Positions 19,638 through 28,562 of a DNA stretch of 64,000 nt are shown in pieces. The notes beneath the pieces are model-generated. The model saw only the letters and a program-made list of their open reading frames with translations. It did not search any database and had not been told where the DNA came from. The stretch comes from Micromonospora sp. PLK6-60. GTDB lineage: Bacteria > Actinomycetota > Actinomycetes > Mycobacteriales > Micromonosporaceae. Position 1 is the first letter of the stretch; each line of letters opens with the position of its first letter. Both the position numbers and the translations under genes were made by a program. The stretch lies in the NCBI RefSeq assembly GCF_019890675.1, contig NZ_JAIOAA010000003.1, forward strand, positions 248,001 through 312,000, read 5' to 3'.

Positions 19638-20384
19638 TTGGACCTGCCACGTAGCTTCGTCATCCGCGAGGGCGACCTGCGCATCCTCAACCCGTACGAC
19701 GCCGGCAAGCTGGCCACGCTGGGCCGCGCGCTCAAGCTCCGGCCCGGCACCTCGATCCTCGACCTGTGCAGCGGCAAGGGCGAACTGCTCTGCACCTGGG
19801 CCCGCGACCACGGCGTCGTCGGCACCGGCGTGGACATCAGCACCGCCTTCACCGCCGCCGCCCGGGAGCGCGCCGCCGAACTCGGCGTCGCCGACCGGGT
19901 CCGGTTCGCGCACGGCGACGCCGCGGTGTTCGTACCCGAATCGCCGGTCGACGTGGCCGCCTGCGTCGGCGCCACCTGGATCGGCGGGGGTGTCCCCGGC
20001 ACGCTGGAGATCCTGGCCCGGAGTCTGCGCCCCGGCGGCATGGCGCTGGTCGGCGAGCCCTACTGGCGGCGGGAACCGCCGGACGAGGACGCCGTGCGGG
20101 CGTGCCACGCCGAGTCGAGGGAGGACTTCCACGACCTGCCCGGCCTGGTCGCGCTCTTCGGCGACCTCGGCTGGGACCTGGTCGAGATGGTCCTCGCCGA
20201 CCAGGACAGCTGGGACCGGTACGCGGCGGCGCACTGGCTCAACCTGCGCCGCTGGCTGGACGCCAACCCCGACGACGAACTCGCCGGGGAGCTGCGTCGG
20301 GAGCTGACCGAGGACCCGCTGCGGCACGTCCGCTTCCGGCGGGAACTGCTCGGCTGGGGCGTGTTCGCGCTACTCCGCCGCTGA
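19638..20384 (+). CDS. Class I SAM-dependent methyltransferase
   Basis: About 248 residues. I prefer a TTG at 19638, which has a TGGAG site eight bases upstream, over an in-frame GTG at 19629 that has none. Motif I is ILDLCSGKGELLCTW (SAM loop), followed by the acidic GVDIS motif and ARSLRPGGMALVGEPYW. The N-terminal LPRSFVIREGDLRILNPYD and overall length fit small cytosolic methyltransferases of unassigned substrate. The gene ends 9 bp before a perfect 60-bp palindrome that separates it from the convergent YrdC-like gene. Confidence 0.85.
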   Translation: MDLPRSFVIREGDLRILNPYDAGKLATLGRALKLRPGTSILDLCSGKGELLCTWARDHGVVGTGVDISTAFTAAARERAAELGVADRVRFAHGDAAVFVPESPVDVAACVGATWIGGGVPGTLEILARSLRPGGMALVGEPYWRREPPDEDAVRACHAESREDFHDLPGLVALFGDLGWDLVEMVLADQDSWDRYAAAHWLNLRRWLDANPDDELAGELRRELTEDPLRHVRFRRELLGWGVFALLRR

Positions 20385-20393
20385 CCCGGCGCG

Positions 20394-20453
20394 GGTGTAA
20401 GGAGGGGCCCCTTATTAACAGACGTCTGTTAATAAGGGGCCCCTCCTTACACC
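20394..20453. repeat. Perfect 60-bp palindrome, copy 1
   Basis: Thirty-base arms are exact reverse complements about GAC|GTC. The outer part is AAGGAGGGGCCCC and the core is TTATTAACAGAC and its complement. It lies between convergent genes and touches the stop codon of the YrdC-like gene. It could act as a bidirectional terminator, but the AT-rich symmetrical core is more like a protein-binding site than a loop. Confidence 0.9.
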
Positions 20454-21236
20454 TCAGTAGTACTGGCCGTGGCGGTAGTCCCAGGACGGGAAGGTCTGGG
20501 CCAGGTTTTCCATGATGCGGTCGCAGTCCAGGCCGCGGCGGATCAGCACCGGGCAGGGGGTGACCGACCGCTGGCCGTGCTGCTCCGGCACCAGCTCCCC
20601 GGCGGAGTCCACCATGGAGACCATCACGCCCTGCTCGTGCCGGCTGTGCTCGTCCTTGTCGGGCTGGATGGAGGCGACGTAGTCGTCGGCGGCGAGGATG
20701 AAGTCCGCCTCCCCCTCGATCCGCGCGCCGATCCCGTCGACCCGGCCCTTGTTGCCCACCCCGGACGGGTTGGCGGAGCTGGCGAAGGTGAGCGTGCGCG
20801 ACGCCCACATCCGCTCCACCAGCTGCTCGGCCGGCCGCCCGAACCGGATCACGAAGCAGCTGGTGCCCCGGGAGTCCATCACCAGCTCGTGCGCCGTCGG
20901 GTCGGGGATCAGCGCCTTGGCCTCCTCCCGCCACGGCAGGATGCAGCCGAGCAGGACGTCCTGCTCCCAGTGGGTGGTGTAGAAGCGCAGGATCTCGTCG
21001 TTGAGCACGGCCAGCTCCTGGAGCTGCGCCAGGTCGGCGCAGAGCACCACGCCCGGCTTGTCCCGGCGGCGCTGCTTGGCGTCGAACTTGCGCTCCAGGC
21101 CGGCGCCGTCGGTGGTCATCAGGATGTAGCCGACCTTCGTCGCGGCCACGACCAGCCCGCCCTCGGCGGCCAGCGCGTGCACGGCCTCGTCCGGCGCGGA
21201 GCCCGGCCACTGTACCCGGGCCACGGTGGTGGTCAT
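20454..21236 (-). CDS. YrdC/Sua5-like domain protein, third gene of the leuCD operon
   Basis: 260 residues, ATG at 21236, 56 bp after leuD on the same strand. The fold call rests on KFDAKQRRRDKPGVVLCADL (dinucleotide-binding region of YrdC), TSCFVIRFG and FASSANPSGVGNKG, which match the KR..KP and S-N-x-S-G motifs of L-threonylcarbamoyladenylate synthases. Housekeeping Sua5/YrdC makes the t6A tRNA precursor; this copy is divergent (the C-terminal Sua5 domain is missing, and the tail IMENLAQTFPSWDYRHGQYY is unusual). Linkage to leucine genes suggests a dedicated carbamoyl-adenylate or regulatory role, but that is speculation. Confidence 0.7.
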   Translation of the reverse strand: MTTTVARVQWPGSAPDEAVHALAAEGGLVVAATKVGYILMTTDGAGLERKFDAKQRRRDKPGVVLCADLAQLQELAVLNDEILRFYTTHWEQDVLLGCILPWREEAKALIPDPTAHELVMDSRGTSCFVIRFGRPAEQLVERMWASRTLTFASSANPSGVGNKGRVDGIGARIEGEADFILAADDYVASIQPDKDEHSRHEQGVMVSMVDSAGELVPEQHGQRSVTPCPVLIRRGLDCDRIMENLAQTFPSWDYRHGQYY

Positions 21237-21292
21237 GAAAGATCAACCTCGCTTCTCGTGCTGACTGCCCCGGTCGGGGGCGGATGGCTGTG

Positions 21293-21931
21293 CTACTGCT
21301 CGACGCCGGAGAGTTCGAACGGGGACTCGACCTGGCCGTTGGTGCGGGGCATCCAGAACGGGCGGCGCTCCTCGTGCCGGCGGATCTGCTCGTCGAGGTC
21401 GAGCGCGAGGTCGATCAGGTCCTTGCCGTTGGTCAGCCGGTACCGCGCCCCCTCCTCGATCTCGAACGGGACGTCGACCACCCCGGCCGCCGCGCAGGTG
21501 ACCGTCCGGGCGAGCAGGTCGACCGTGACCGGCGCGCTGGCGTCCTTGGTCACCGCGTCCAGCACCCGCCGGCAGGACGACGGGTCCAGGGTGACCGGCA
21601 CCAGGCCGATGTTGGGCAGGTTGTTGCGGAAGATGTCGGCGAAGCTCGGCGCGATGATCGCCTTGAAGCCGTAGTCGCGCAGCGCCCACGGCGCGTGCTC
21701 GCGGGACGACCCGCAGCCGAAGTTGGGGCCGGCGACAAGGATCGTGGCGCCCTCGCGCTCCGGCTGGTTGAGCACGAAGCCGGGGTCGCGGCGCCACTTC
21801 TGGAACAGGCCGTCCTGGAAGCCGGTGCGCTCGACCCGCTTCATCCACACGGCGGGGATGATCTGGTCGGTGTCGACGTCGGAGGCGTCCAGCGGCACGG
21901 CGGTGCCGGTGATGGTCTCGATCTTGTCCAT
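21293..21931 (-). CDS. leuD: 3-isopropylmalate dehydratase small subunit
   Basis: 212 residues, ATG at 21931 after GAGGGGACC. It begins with the family motif TGTAVPLDASDVDTDQIIPA and carries the substrate-binding GPNFGCGSSREHAPWAL and IIAPSFADIFRNNLPNIG. With LeuC it isomerises 2-isopropylmalate to 3-isopropylmalate in leucine synthesis. It follows leuC by 14 bp, so the two are co-translated or at least co-transcribed. Length is normal for bacterial LeuD. Confidence 0.96.
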   Translation of the reverse strand: MDKIETITGTAVPLDASDVDTDQIIPAVWMKRVERTGFQDGLFQKWRRDPGFVLNQPEREGATILVAGPNFGCGSSREHAPWALRDYGFKAIIAPSFADIFRNNLPNIGLVPVTLDPSSCRRVLDAVTKDASAPVTVDLLARTVTCAAAGVVDVPFEIEEGARYRLTNGKDLIDLALDLDEQIRRHEERRPFWMPRTNGQVESPFELSGVEQ

Positions 21932-21945
21932 GACGAGGTCCCCTC

Positions 21946-23349
21946 TCAGTCGACCGCGGCGGCGGTGAGACGGCCGGAGATGGCGGTGGCGGCCGCGACC
22001 CGCGGCGAGACGAGATGGGTACGGGCGCCCGGGCCCTGCCGCCCCTCGAAGTTGCGGTTGGAGGTGGAGGCCGCGTGGGTGCCCGGCTCCACCACGTCGC
22101 CGTTCATGGCGATGCACATCGAGCAGCCCGGGTTGCGCCACTGGAAGCCGGCGGCGGTGAAGACCGCGTCCAGCCCCTCGGCCTCGGCCTGCCGCTTGAT
22201 CTGCTCCGAGCCCGGCACCACCAGCGCGGTGATCCCCTCGGCGACCGCCCGGCCCTTGACCACGTCGGCGGCGGCCCGCAGGTCCTCCAGCCGGCCGTTG
22301 GTGCAGGAGCCGATGAAGACCGTCCGGATCGGGATGTCGGCGATCCGCTGACCCGGCCGCAACCCCATGTAGTCCAGCGCGCGGGTGGCGGCGTCCCGGG
22401 CCCCCGGGTCGGTGATGGTGGACGGGTCCGGCACCGCGCCGTCGATGTCGATGGTCTGCCCCGGGTTGGTCCCCCAGGTCACCTGCGGGCCCAGCCCGTC
22501 CAGGTCGAGCTCGACCACCGTGTCGAAGACGGCGTCCGGGGCGCTGCGGTAGGTGGCCCACTCGGCCTTCGCCCGCTCCCAGTCCGCCCCGGCGGGCACC
22601 CGCTCCCGTCCCTGGAGGTACGCGAAGGTGGTCTCGTCCGGCGCGATCAGGCCGCTGCGGGCGCCGGCCTCGATCGCCATGTTGCAGAGGGTCATCCGGC
22701 CCTCCATGCTCATCGCGTCGATCACCGGGCCCTGGAACTCGATCAGGTGGCCGGTGCCGCCGTCGGTGCCGATCGCGCGGATCACCGCCAGCGCCACGTC
22801 CTTCGCGGTGGCCTGCGGCGAGATGGTGCCGGTCAGCCGGACCAGCATGCTCTTGGGCTTGGCCATCCGCAGCGTCTGGGTGGCCAGCACGTGCTCCACC
22901 TGGCTGGTGCCGATGCCGAAGGCCACCGCGCCGAAGGCGCCGTGGGTGGCGGTGTGGCTGTCGCCGCAGACGATGGTCATGCCGGGCAAGGTGAGGCCCA
23001 TGTGCGGCCCGATGACGTGCACGATGCCCTGGCCGAGGCTGTTCATCGGGTGCAGCTCGATGCCGAACTCGCGGCAGTTGCGGATCTGGAGCATGAGCTG
23101 CCGCCGGCCGATCTCGTCGGCGAGCGGGACCTGCCGGCTGCTGGTCGGCACGTCGTGGTCGGCGGTGGCCACGGTCAGGTCGGGCCGGCGGACCGGCCGC
23201 CCCGACTCGCGAAGCCCCTCGAACGCCTGAGGAGAGGTGATCTCGTGGATCAGGTGCATGTCGATGAAGATCAGTTCCTCACCGGCACCCTCGATCACGT
23301 GCTCCGCCCAGATGCGTTCGACAAGCGTTCTCTCGGCCACGGTCCTCAT
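21946..23349 (-). CDS. leuC: 3-isopropylmalate dehydratase large subunit
   Basis: 467 residues from an ATG at 23349; an in-frame GTG nine bases later, with ATGAGG just before it, is an alternative. Aconitase-family markers: [31 protein letters not shown], and the 4Fe-4S ligands in IGSCTNGR (Cys near 347) and GCSMC (two Cys near 407-410). It is the catalytic subunit for leucine synthesis. No leuB or regulator such as ndgR sits beside it, unlike many Streptomyces; instead the divergent neighbour is a sugar-nucleotide dehydratase. Confidence 0.96.
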   Translation of the reverse strand: MRTVAERTLVERIWAEHVIEGAGEELIFIDMHLIHEITSPQAFEGLRESGRPVRRPDLTVATADHDVPTSSRQVPLADEIGRRQLMLQIRNCREFGIELHPMNSLGQGIVHVIGPHMGLTLPGMTIVCGDSHTATHGAFGAVAFGIGTSQVEHVLATQTLRMAKPKSMLVRLTGTISPQATAKDVALAVIRAIGTDGGTGHLIEFQGPVIDAMSMEGRMTLCNMAIEAGARSGLIAPDETTFAYLQGRERVPAGADWERAKAEWATYRSAPDAVFDTVVELDLDGLGPQVTWGTNPGQTIDIDGAVPDPSTITDPGARDAATRALDYMGLRPGQRIADIPIRTVFIGSCTNGRLEDLRAAADVVKGRAVAEGITALVVPGSEQIKRQAEAEGLDAVFTAAGFQWRNPGCSMCIAMNGDVVEPGTHAASTSNRNFEGRQGPGARTHLVSPRVAAATAISGRLTAAAVD

Positions 23350-23460
23350 CTCACAGTGTGGATTACGTGTCTACATTCTGGGCCAATAGTGGCCGAGCGC
23401 CTGGCCAGGGTCAAAAGCCGACCACCAGTTGGGATGGGATCGGCGGGCCCGCGGATGACC

Positions 23461-23466
23461 TAGGCT
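23461..23466 (+). promoter_or_regulatory. -10 box of a probable leaderless promoter
   Basis: TAGGCT is followed by seven bases and then the GTG start at 23474. No ribosome-binding site fits in that space, so the transcript should begin at or next to the start codon. No clear -35 is visible. Confidence 0.5.
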
Positions 23467-23473
23467 CCGGCGT

Positions 23474-24457
23474 GTGCGAGTCCTCGTCACCGGCGCCGCC
23501 GGGTTCATCGGGTCCCACTACGTCCGTACCCTGTTGACCGGGGGCTACCCGGGCTGCCGGGACGCCCGGGTGACCGCGCTAGACGCGCTCTCCTACGCCG
23601 GCTGCCGGGAGAACCTGGCCCCGGTCGCCGACCGGCCGGGGCTGACCTTCGTCCGGGGCGACATCCGCGACACCGCGCTGCTGGACGACCTCCTCCCCGG
23701 CCACGACGTGGTCGTGCACTTCGCGGCCGAGTCGCACGTCGACCGGTCGATCATCGACGCGACGCCGTTCGTCAGCACCAACGTGCTGGGCACCCAGTGC
23801 CTGCTCGACGCGGCGGTACGGCACCGGATCGGCCGGTTCGTGCACGTCTCCACCGACGAGGTGTACGGCTCGATCGACGCCGGTTCCTGGCGGGAGACCC
23901 AACCGCTCGCCCCGAACTCCCCGTACGCGGCCTCGAAGGCCGGCGGGGACCTGCTGGTCCGCGCCGCGCACCGGACCCACGGCCTGGACGTGGTGATCAC
24001 CCGCTGCGCCAACAACTACGGGCCCTACCAGTTCCCCGAGAAGCTGATCCCGCGCTTCGTGACCGACCTGCTCGACGGCCGGCAGGTGCCGCTCTACGGC
24101 GACGGCGAGCACGTGCGGGACTGGGTGCACGTCGACGACCACTGCCGGGGTGTGCAGCTGGTGCTGGAGCGGGGGCGCCCCGGCGAGGTCTACCACGTCG
24201 GCGGCAGCATCGAGCTGACCAACCGGGAGCTCACCGGGCGGCTGCTCGCCGCGTGCGGCGCCGACTGGGACCGGGTCCGGCGGGTGGCGGACCGCAAGGG
24301 CCACGACCGCCGCTACTCGCTGGACAGCACCAAGATCAGCGAAGAGCTGGGGTACGCGCCGCGGGTCCCCTTCGACGCCGGCCTCGCCGACACCGTCCGC
24401 TGGTACCGGGAGAACCGCGCCTGGTGGGAACCCCTGAAAGGAGGGGGCCCTTATTAA
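23474..24457 (+). CDS. rfbB: dTDP-glucose 4,6-dehydratase
   Basis: 327 residues, GTG at 23474. Extended short-chain dehydrogenase: NAD-binding TGAAGFIGSHYVR at 6-18, catalytic Thr/Asp/Glu in VSTDEVYG near 127, and YxxxK in SPYAASKAGGDLL near 151-155. RNNYGPYQ-like CANNYGPYQFPEKLIP and GEHVRDWVHVDDHCRG are diagnostic for RmlB. It makes dTDP-4-keto-6-deoxyglucose for rhamnose or other deoxysugars. No other deoxysugar gene is near, so it is either housekeeping or a stray. The last eight residues (PLKGGGPY) and the TAA stop are encoded by the left arm of a palindromic repeat, so the repeat has set the end of the protein. Confidence 0.92.
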   Translation: MRVLVTGAAGFIGSHYVRTLLTGGYPGCRDARVTALDALSYAGCRENLAPVADRPGLTFVRGDIRDTALLDDLLPGHDVVVHFAAESHVDRSIIDATPFVSTNVLGTQCLLDAAVRHRIGRFVHVSTDEVYGSIDAGSWRETQPLAPNSPYAASKAGGDLLVRAAHRTHGLDVVITRCANNYGPYQFPEKLIPRFVTDLLDGRQVPLYGDGEHVRDWVHVDDHCRGVQLVLERGRPGEVYHVGGSIELTNRELTGRLLAACGADWDRVRRVADRKGHDRRYSLDSTKISEELGYAPRVPFDAGLADTVRWYRENRAWWEPLKGGGPY

Positions 24458-24491
24458 CAGACGTCTGTTAATAAGGGCCCCCTCCTTTCAG
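24434..24491. repeat. Perfect 58-bp palindrome, copy 2, overlapping the dehydratase 3' end
   Basis: Same core as copy 1 (TTATTAACAGAC and complement) with arm variant GAAAGGAGGGGGCCC; the changes in the left arm are mirrored exactly in the right arm. It supplies the final codons and stop of the dehydratase gene and ends five bases before the mmpL stop codon. Confidence 0.9.
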
Positions 24492-24495
24492 CCGG

Positions 24496-26613
24496 TCAGC
24501 TCAGCTCCGGTGCGGGCGCCGGGGCGCCCTCCAGGCGTACGGCCGGCAGTGCCCGGTCCAGCCAGCCGGGCAGCCACCAGTTGAACCGGCCGAGCAGCTC
24601 CATCGACGCCGGCAGCAGCACCAGCCGGACGATCGTCGCGTCCACGAACACCGCCACGGCCAGGCCGAGGCCGAGCTGCTTGACCCCGAGGTCGGCGCCG
24701 AGCATCACCGAGAGGAACACCGCGATCATGATGGCCGCGGCGGCGCTGATCACCCGGGCGCTGCCCGCCAACCCCGCCTGGACCGCCCGCCGGGTGTCGC
24801 CCATCACGTCGTACGCCTCCCGGATCCGGGAGACCAGGAAGACCTCGTAGTCCATGGAGAGCCCGAACAGCAGCGGGAACATGATCAGCGGCACCCAGGC
24901 GGTCACCGGCATCGCGGTCGGGAAGTTGAGCACCTCACCCAGCCAACCCCACTGCACCACGGCGACCAGCACCCCGAACGAGGCGCCGATGGAGAGCAGG
25001 TTGAGCAGGCCGGCCTTCAGGGCGAGCAGCACCGACCGGAAGATCACCAGGAGCAGCAGCAGGGACAACCCGACGACCACCACGATCACCACGGGCAGCC
25101 GGTCCCGGGTCAGCTCGGCGAAGTCGATGGTGGCGGCGGCCGCGCCGCCCACGTACGCCGGTTGGCCGGCGACCGCCGCGCGCAGCCGGTGCACCAGGTC
25201 GATGGTGGCCGGGTCCTGGGTGCCGGTGGTCGGTTGGACGGCGAGGACGGCCACCGCCCCGTCCGCGCTGCGCCGCGCCGGGCTCACCGACGCCACCCCG
25301 GGTTGCCCGGTGATCCGCGCGGCGACCCGCGCCGGATCGCCCTCGGGCAGCCGGACCACCACCGAGAGCGTCGCGTCGAAGCCGGCGCCGAAACCCTCGG
25401 CGAGCAGGCGGTGCGCCTGGTAGGCGCTGGTGTCCCGGGGCTGGGTGCTGGCGTCCGGGCTGCCCAGCCGCAGGCCCAGCGCCGGCGCGGCCAGCACCAG
25501 CAGCGCCAGCGCGGCCAGCAGCGTCGCCGGCACGGGGTGCCGGCCGACCGCCCCGGCCCAGCGGGCCGACCACGGGTTGGCCGAAGCCGCCCGCCGGTGC
25601 ACCGAGAGCCGGTCGATCCGGTGCCCGAGCAGGCCGAGCAGCGCCGGCAGCAGGGTCACCGCGGCGAGCATGGTGACCGCCACGGTGACCGCCGAGCCGA
25701 CCGCGACGCCGCGCAGGAAGCCCAGGTCGGTCAGGAGCAGGCCGCACAGACCCACCACCACCGTGCCGCCCGCGAAGAGCACCGCCCGACCGGCCGTGCC
25801 GGCCGCCGCCACCACCGCCTCGGCGGGAGTACGGCCGGTGGCCAGCGCCTCCCGGTAGCGGGTCACGATGAACAGCGCGTAGTCGATGCCCACGCCCAGC
25901 CCGATCATGGTGGCCAGCACGGCGGCGAAGCCGGGCGTGGGGAACAGGTGTTGCAGCAGCTGCATCGCCGACAGGCCGACCGCGATCCCGAAGACGGCGG
26001 TGACGATCGGCACCGCCATCGCGAAGACCGAGCCGAACGCCAGCAGCAGCACCACCGCCGCGACGGCCAGCCCCACCGCGTCGGCCGGCCCGCCACCGGG
26101 CGTCTCCACCGCGTCGACGGCCCCGCCGGCGAGTGCGAAGGTCACCCCGTCCCCGGTGGCCGCCCGTATGGTGTCCAGCAGCTTCGCGGTCTCGGCCACC
26201 GGCATCTCACCGCTGGGCACGGTCAGGGCCGCCACGGCGTACGCGGTGTGCCGGTCGGCCGAGATCTGCCCCGGCCCGTCGTACGGGGAGGTGACCGCGG
26301 CCACGTGCTCGGCCGAGCCGAGCGCCTCGACCACCCGGGTCACCCGCTCCCGCACCGCCGGGTCGTCGACCGGGGCGTCGGAGCGTACGGCGAGGGTGAC
26401 CGCGTCGTTGGTGAACTCGGGGAAGTGCTCCTCGACCAGCCGTTGGGCGACGCCGGACTGGGTCGCCCCGGTGTTGAAGTCGTCGGAGGTGGGACCGCCG
26501 TACTGGGCGGCCAGGAGGACCCCGGCCACCGCCACGACGAGCCAACCGGCGAGCACGGTGAGCCGGCGCCGGTGACAGAGGGCGGCGAGCCGGGAGAGCC
26601 AGGACGTTTCCAT
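24496..26613 (-). CDS. MMPL-family transporter
   Basis: 705 residues, ATG at 26613. Twelve membrane helices in the RND/MmpL arrangement, with two large extracytoplasmic loops after the first and seventh helices. Recognisable parts: GVGIDYALFIVTRYREAL in the first half and FGLSMDYEVFLVSRIREAY in the second, the helix-4/10 signature with the proton-relay Asp-Tyr pairs. Actinobacterial MmpLs export lipids, siderophores or drugs. It lies 69 bp downstream of a two-component pair on the same strand, so its expression probably depends on that sensor. The substrate is unknown. Confidence 0.9.
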   Translation of the reverse strand: METSWLSRLAALCHRRRLTVLAGWLVVAVAGVLLAAQYGGPTSDDFNTGATQSGVAQRLVEEHFPEFTNDAVTLAVRSDAPVDDPAVRERVTRVVEALGSAEHVAAVTSPYDGPGQISADRHTAYAVAALTVPSGEMPVAETAKLLDTIRAATGDGVTFALAGGAVDAVETPGGGPADAVGLAVAAVVLLLAFGSVFAMAVPIVTAVFGIAVGLSAMQLLQHLFPTPGFAAVLATMIGLGVGIDYALFIVTRYREALATGRTPAEAVVAAAGTAGRAVLFAGGTVVVGLCGLLLTDLGFLRGVAVGSAVTVAVTMLAAVTLLPALLGLLGHRIDRLSVHRRAASANPWSARWAGAVGRHPVPATLLAALALLVLAAPALGLRLGSPDASTQPRDTSAYQAHRLLAEGFGAGFDATLSVVVRLPEGDPARVAARITGQPGVASVSPARRSADGAVAVLAVQPTTGTQDPATIDLVHRLRAAVAGQPAYVGGAAAATIDFAELTRDRLPVVIVVVVGLSLLLLLVIFRSVLLALKAGLLNLLSIGASFGVLVAVVQWGWLGEVLNFPTAMPVTAWVPLIMFPLLFGLSMDYEVFLVSRIREAYDVMGDTRRAVQAGLAGSARVISAAAAIMIAVFLSVMLGADLGVKQLGLGLAVAVFVDATIVRLVLLPASMELLGRFNWWLPGWLDRALPAVRLEGAPAPAPELS

Positions 26614-26682
26614 GACGCCGATGCTCGTCCGGGTACGGGCTCCGGGCGTCCTGCCGGCGCAGGCACCCGACCCGGCCGGCTA

Positions 26683-27378
26683 CTACCGGGACGTACTCCC
26701 CGGGGAGTAGCCGTCGGCGGTGGCCAGCCCGCTCTGGTACGCGACCACCACCAGTTGGGCGCGGTCCCGGGCCCCGACCTTGGTCATCGCCCGGGAGACG
26801 TGCGTCTTCGCGGTCAGCGGGCTGACCACCAGCCGGGCGGCGATGTCGTCGTTGCTCAACCCCTCCGCGACCAGCCGGACCACCTCCCGCTCCCGGGCGG
26901 TCAGCGCGGCGACCTCCGGTGGCTCCCGGCGCGGCCCGGTCGGTCGGGCCGCGGCGCCCACCGAACGCCGGATCACCGCCCGGGTGACCGCGGGCGAGAG
27001 CAGGGCGTCCCCGCGGGCGACGACCCGGACCGCCTGCACCAGTTCCTCCGGCTCGGCGTCCTTCACCAGGAACCCGCTCGCACCCGAGCGCAACGCGGCG
27101 AAGACGTCCTCCTCCTCGACGAAGGTCGTCAGCATCACCACCCGCACCGCGGACAGCCGCGGGTCCTCGGTGATCCGCCGGGTGGCGGTCACCCCGTCCA
27201 CGTCCGGCATCCGGATGTCCATCAGCACCACGTCCGGCCGCAGCTCCCGGGCCAGTGCGACGGCCGTCCCGCCGTTGGCCGCCTCGCCCACCACCGCCAG
27301 GTCGCCGGCGGAGTCCAGCAACGCGCGCAGCCCGGCCCGGACCAGACCCTGGTCGTCGGCGAGCAGTACCCGGATCAC
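26683..27378 (-). CDS. NarL-family response regulator
   Basis: 231 residues from a GTG at 27378 that overlaps the kinase stop by four bases (GTGA). Receiver domain 1-120 with phospho-acceptor Asp54 in VLMDIRMPD, acidic pair Asp8/Asp9 and Lys in GFLVKDAEP. Residues about 165-215 are a LuxR-type HTH: LTAREREVVRLVAEGLSND, then TAKTHVSRAMTKVG. It likely controls the downstream mmpL gene and possibly its own operon. Confidence 0.93.
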   Translation of the reverse strand: MIRVLLADDQGLVRAGLRALLDSAGDLAVVGEAANGGTAVALARELRPDVVLMDIRMPDVDGVTATRRITEDPRLSAVRVVMLTTFVEEEDVFAALRSGASGFLVKDAEPEELVQAVRVVARGDALLSPAVTRAVIRRSVGAAARPTGPRREPPEVAALTAREREVVRLVAEGLSNDDIAARLVVSPLTAKTHVSRAMTKVGARDRAQLVVVAYQSGLATADGYSPGSTSR

Positions 27379-28526
27379 GTCGTCCCCCTCGGCAGTGCGG
27401 CCCGTACCCGGAAGCCGCCGTCCGGGCCGGGGCCCGCGTCGAAGCTCCCGCCCAGCGCCCGCGCGCGCTCCCGCATCCCGGCCAGCCCGCGCCCGCCGCC
27501 GGCCGCGCCCCCGCCCACCCCGTCGTCGCCGACCTCGATGGTCAACGTCTCCGGCGCGGCGCGCAGCCGAACCTCCGCGCGGGCCTGCGGCCCGGCGTGC
27601 CGCAGCACGTTGGTCAGCGACTCCTGGAGGATCCGGTACGCCGCGTGGTCGACCGGATCGGCCAGCCGCAGCCCGTCCGCGTCGCTGTCGAACTCGATCC
27701 GCAGGCCGGCGGCGCGGACCGCTGCCAGCAGGTCGGGCAGCCGGTGCAGGCCCACGTCCCGGTCGGCGGCCGGGGTGTCCGCGTCCCCGCGCAGCACCTC
27801 CAGGGTGGTGCGCAGCTCGGCCAGGGCCGCCTTGCCGGTGCCCCGGATCGCGGTCAGCGCCTCCCTGGCCCGCGCCGGATCCCGGTCGAGCAGGTGCAAC
27901 GCCGCCGCAGACTGCACGGTGATGGTGGCGATGGCGTGCCCCACCGTGTCGTGCACCTCCCGGGCGATCCGCAACCGCTCCTCGGCCACCCGCCGTTCCG
28001 CCTCCAGTTCGCGTTCCCGCTCCCCCTGCGCCAGCCGGTGCCGCACCTCGGCGGCGTACGCCCGGCGGCTGCGGACCAGGGCGCCCAGCAGCATCGCCAC
28101 CGCCAGGACGGCGGCCTGGGGCAGGAAGAGGGCGACCAACTCCAGCGGCGGAAACCCGTGGTGGACGCTCACCGCGCCGCCGACGGCGAGGAAGAACACC
28201 GGCACCGGGATCACCGGCCACAGGTGGCCGGCGAGAGTGGCGAAGTACAGCGGCGCGGCGAGCACCAACGCCGGCGGGAAGCCCGGGTAGCCCAGCGCGT
28301 AGAAGAGCAACAGGGCCAGCGTGACCAGGTAGAGCACGATCAGCGGGTAGCGCCGGCGCAGCAGCAGCGGCGCGGCCATCGCCAACCCGAGCGCGTAGGC
28401 GAGCCAGTCGCGGGGGGTGGCCTCGACCTCGTGCCCGGTCGCGATGGCCAGCTCGGCGGCGGCGAACACCGCGAGCACCAGCGCACCGTCCACCAACCAC
28501 GGTCGCACCGCCGGCCCGCTCACCAC
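27375..28526 (-). CDS. NarL-type sensor histidine kinase
   Basis: About 383 residues. I place the start at the GTG at 28526 because TACGGT lies exactly six bases upstream (leaderless pattern); the frame is open to 28553. The first ~150 residues form about six membrane helices with almost no extracytoplasmic loop, as in intramembrane-sensing kinases. A coiled region leads to a HisKA_3 domain with His192 in AREVHDTVGHAIAT, and a HATPase domain with N-box ILQESLTNVLRHAG and G-box VGDDGVGGG and GRGLAGMRERA. It phosphorylates the overlapping response regulator; the pair precedes an MmpL exporter, suggesting sensing of membrane stress or the exported compound. Confidence 0.9.
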   Translation of the reverse strand: MVSGPAVRPWLVDGALVLAVFAAAELAIATGHEVEATPRDWLAYALGLAMAAPLLLRRRYPLIVLYLVTLALLLFYALGYPGFPPALVLAAPLYFATLAGHLWPVIPVPVFFLAVGGAVSVHHGFPPLELVALFLPQAAVLAVAMLLGALVRSRRAYAAEVRHRLAQGERERELEAERRVAEERLRIAREVHDTVGHAIATITVQSAAALHLLDRDPARAREALTAIRGTGKAALAELRTTLEVLRGDADTPAADRDVGLHRLPDLLAAVRAAGLRIEFDSDADGLRLADPVDHAAYRILQESLTNVLRHAGPQARAEVRLRAAPETLTIEVGDDGVGGGAAGGGRGLAGMRERARALGGSFDAGPGPDGGFRVRAALPRGTT

Positions 28527-28532
28527 GGGGAC

Positions 28533-28538
28533 ACCGTA
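28533..28538 (-). promoter_or_regulatory. -10 box of a probable leaderless promoter for the kinase operon
   Basis: On the minus strand TACGGT is followed by six bases and then GTG at 28526. There is no ribosome-binding site in between. It is about 25 bp from the edge of the third palindrome. Confidence 0.45.
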
Positions 28539-28562
28539 GGCACCCGCCCCCACACCGCGCCA

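Noticed and set aside
20394..20453. Palindrome copy 1 simply as a rho-independent terminator
   Set aside because: Plausible for copies 1 and 2 but cannot explain copy 3 between divergent promoters; I list them as a repeat family instead.
23350..23473. A leucine attenuator or T-box upstream of leuC
   Set aside because: No leader peptide with Leu codons and no T-box sequence in the short spacer.
19638..24457. A natural-product biosynthetic cluster (methyltransferase, YrdC-like, dTDP-glucose dehydratase, ABM protein)
   Set aside because: No synthase, glycosyltransferase or tailoring set; the genes are on mixed strands separated by repeats, and leuCD are primary metabolism.
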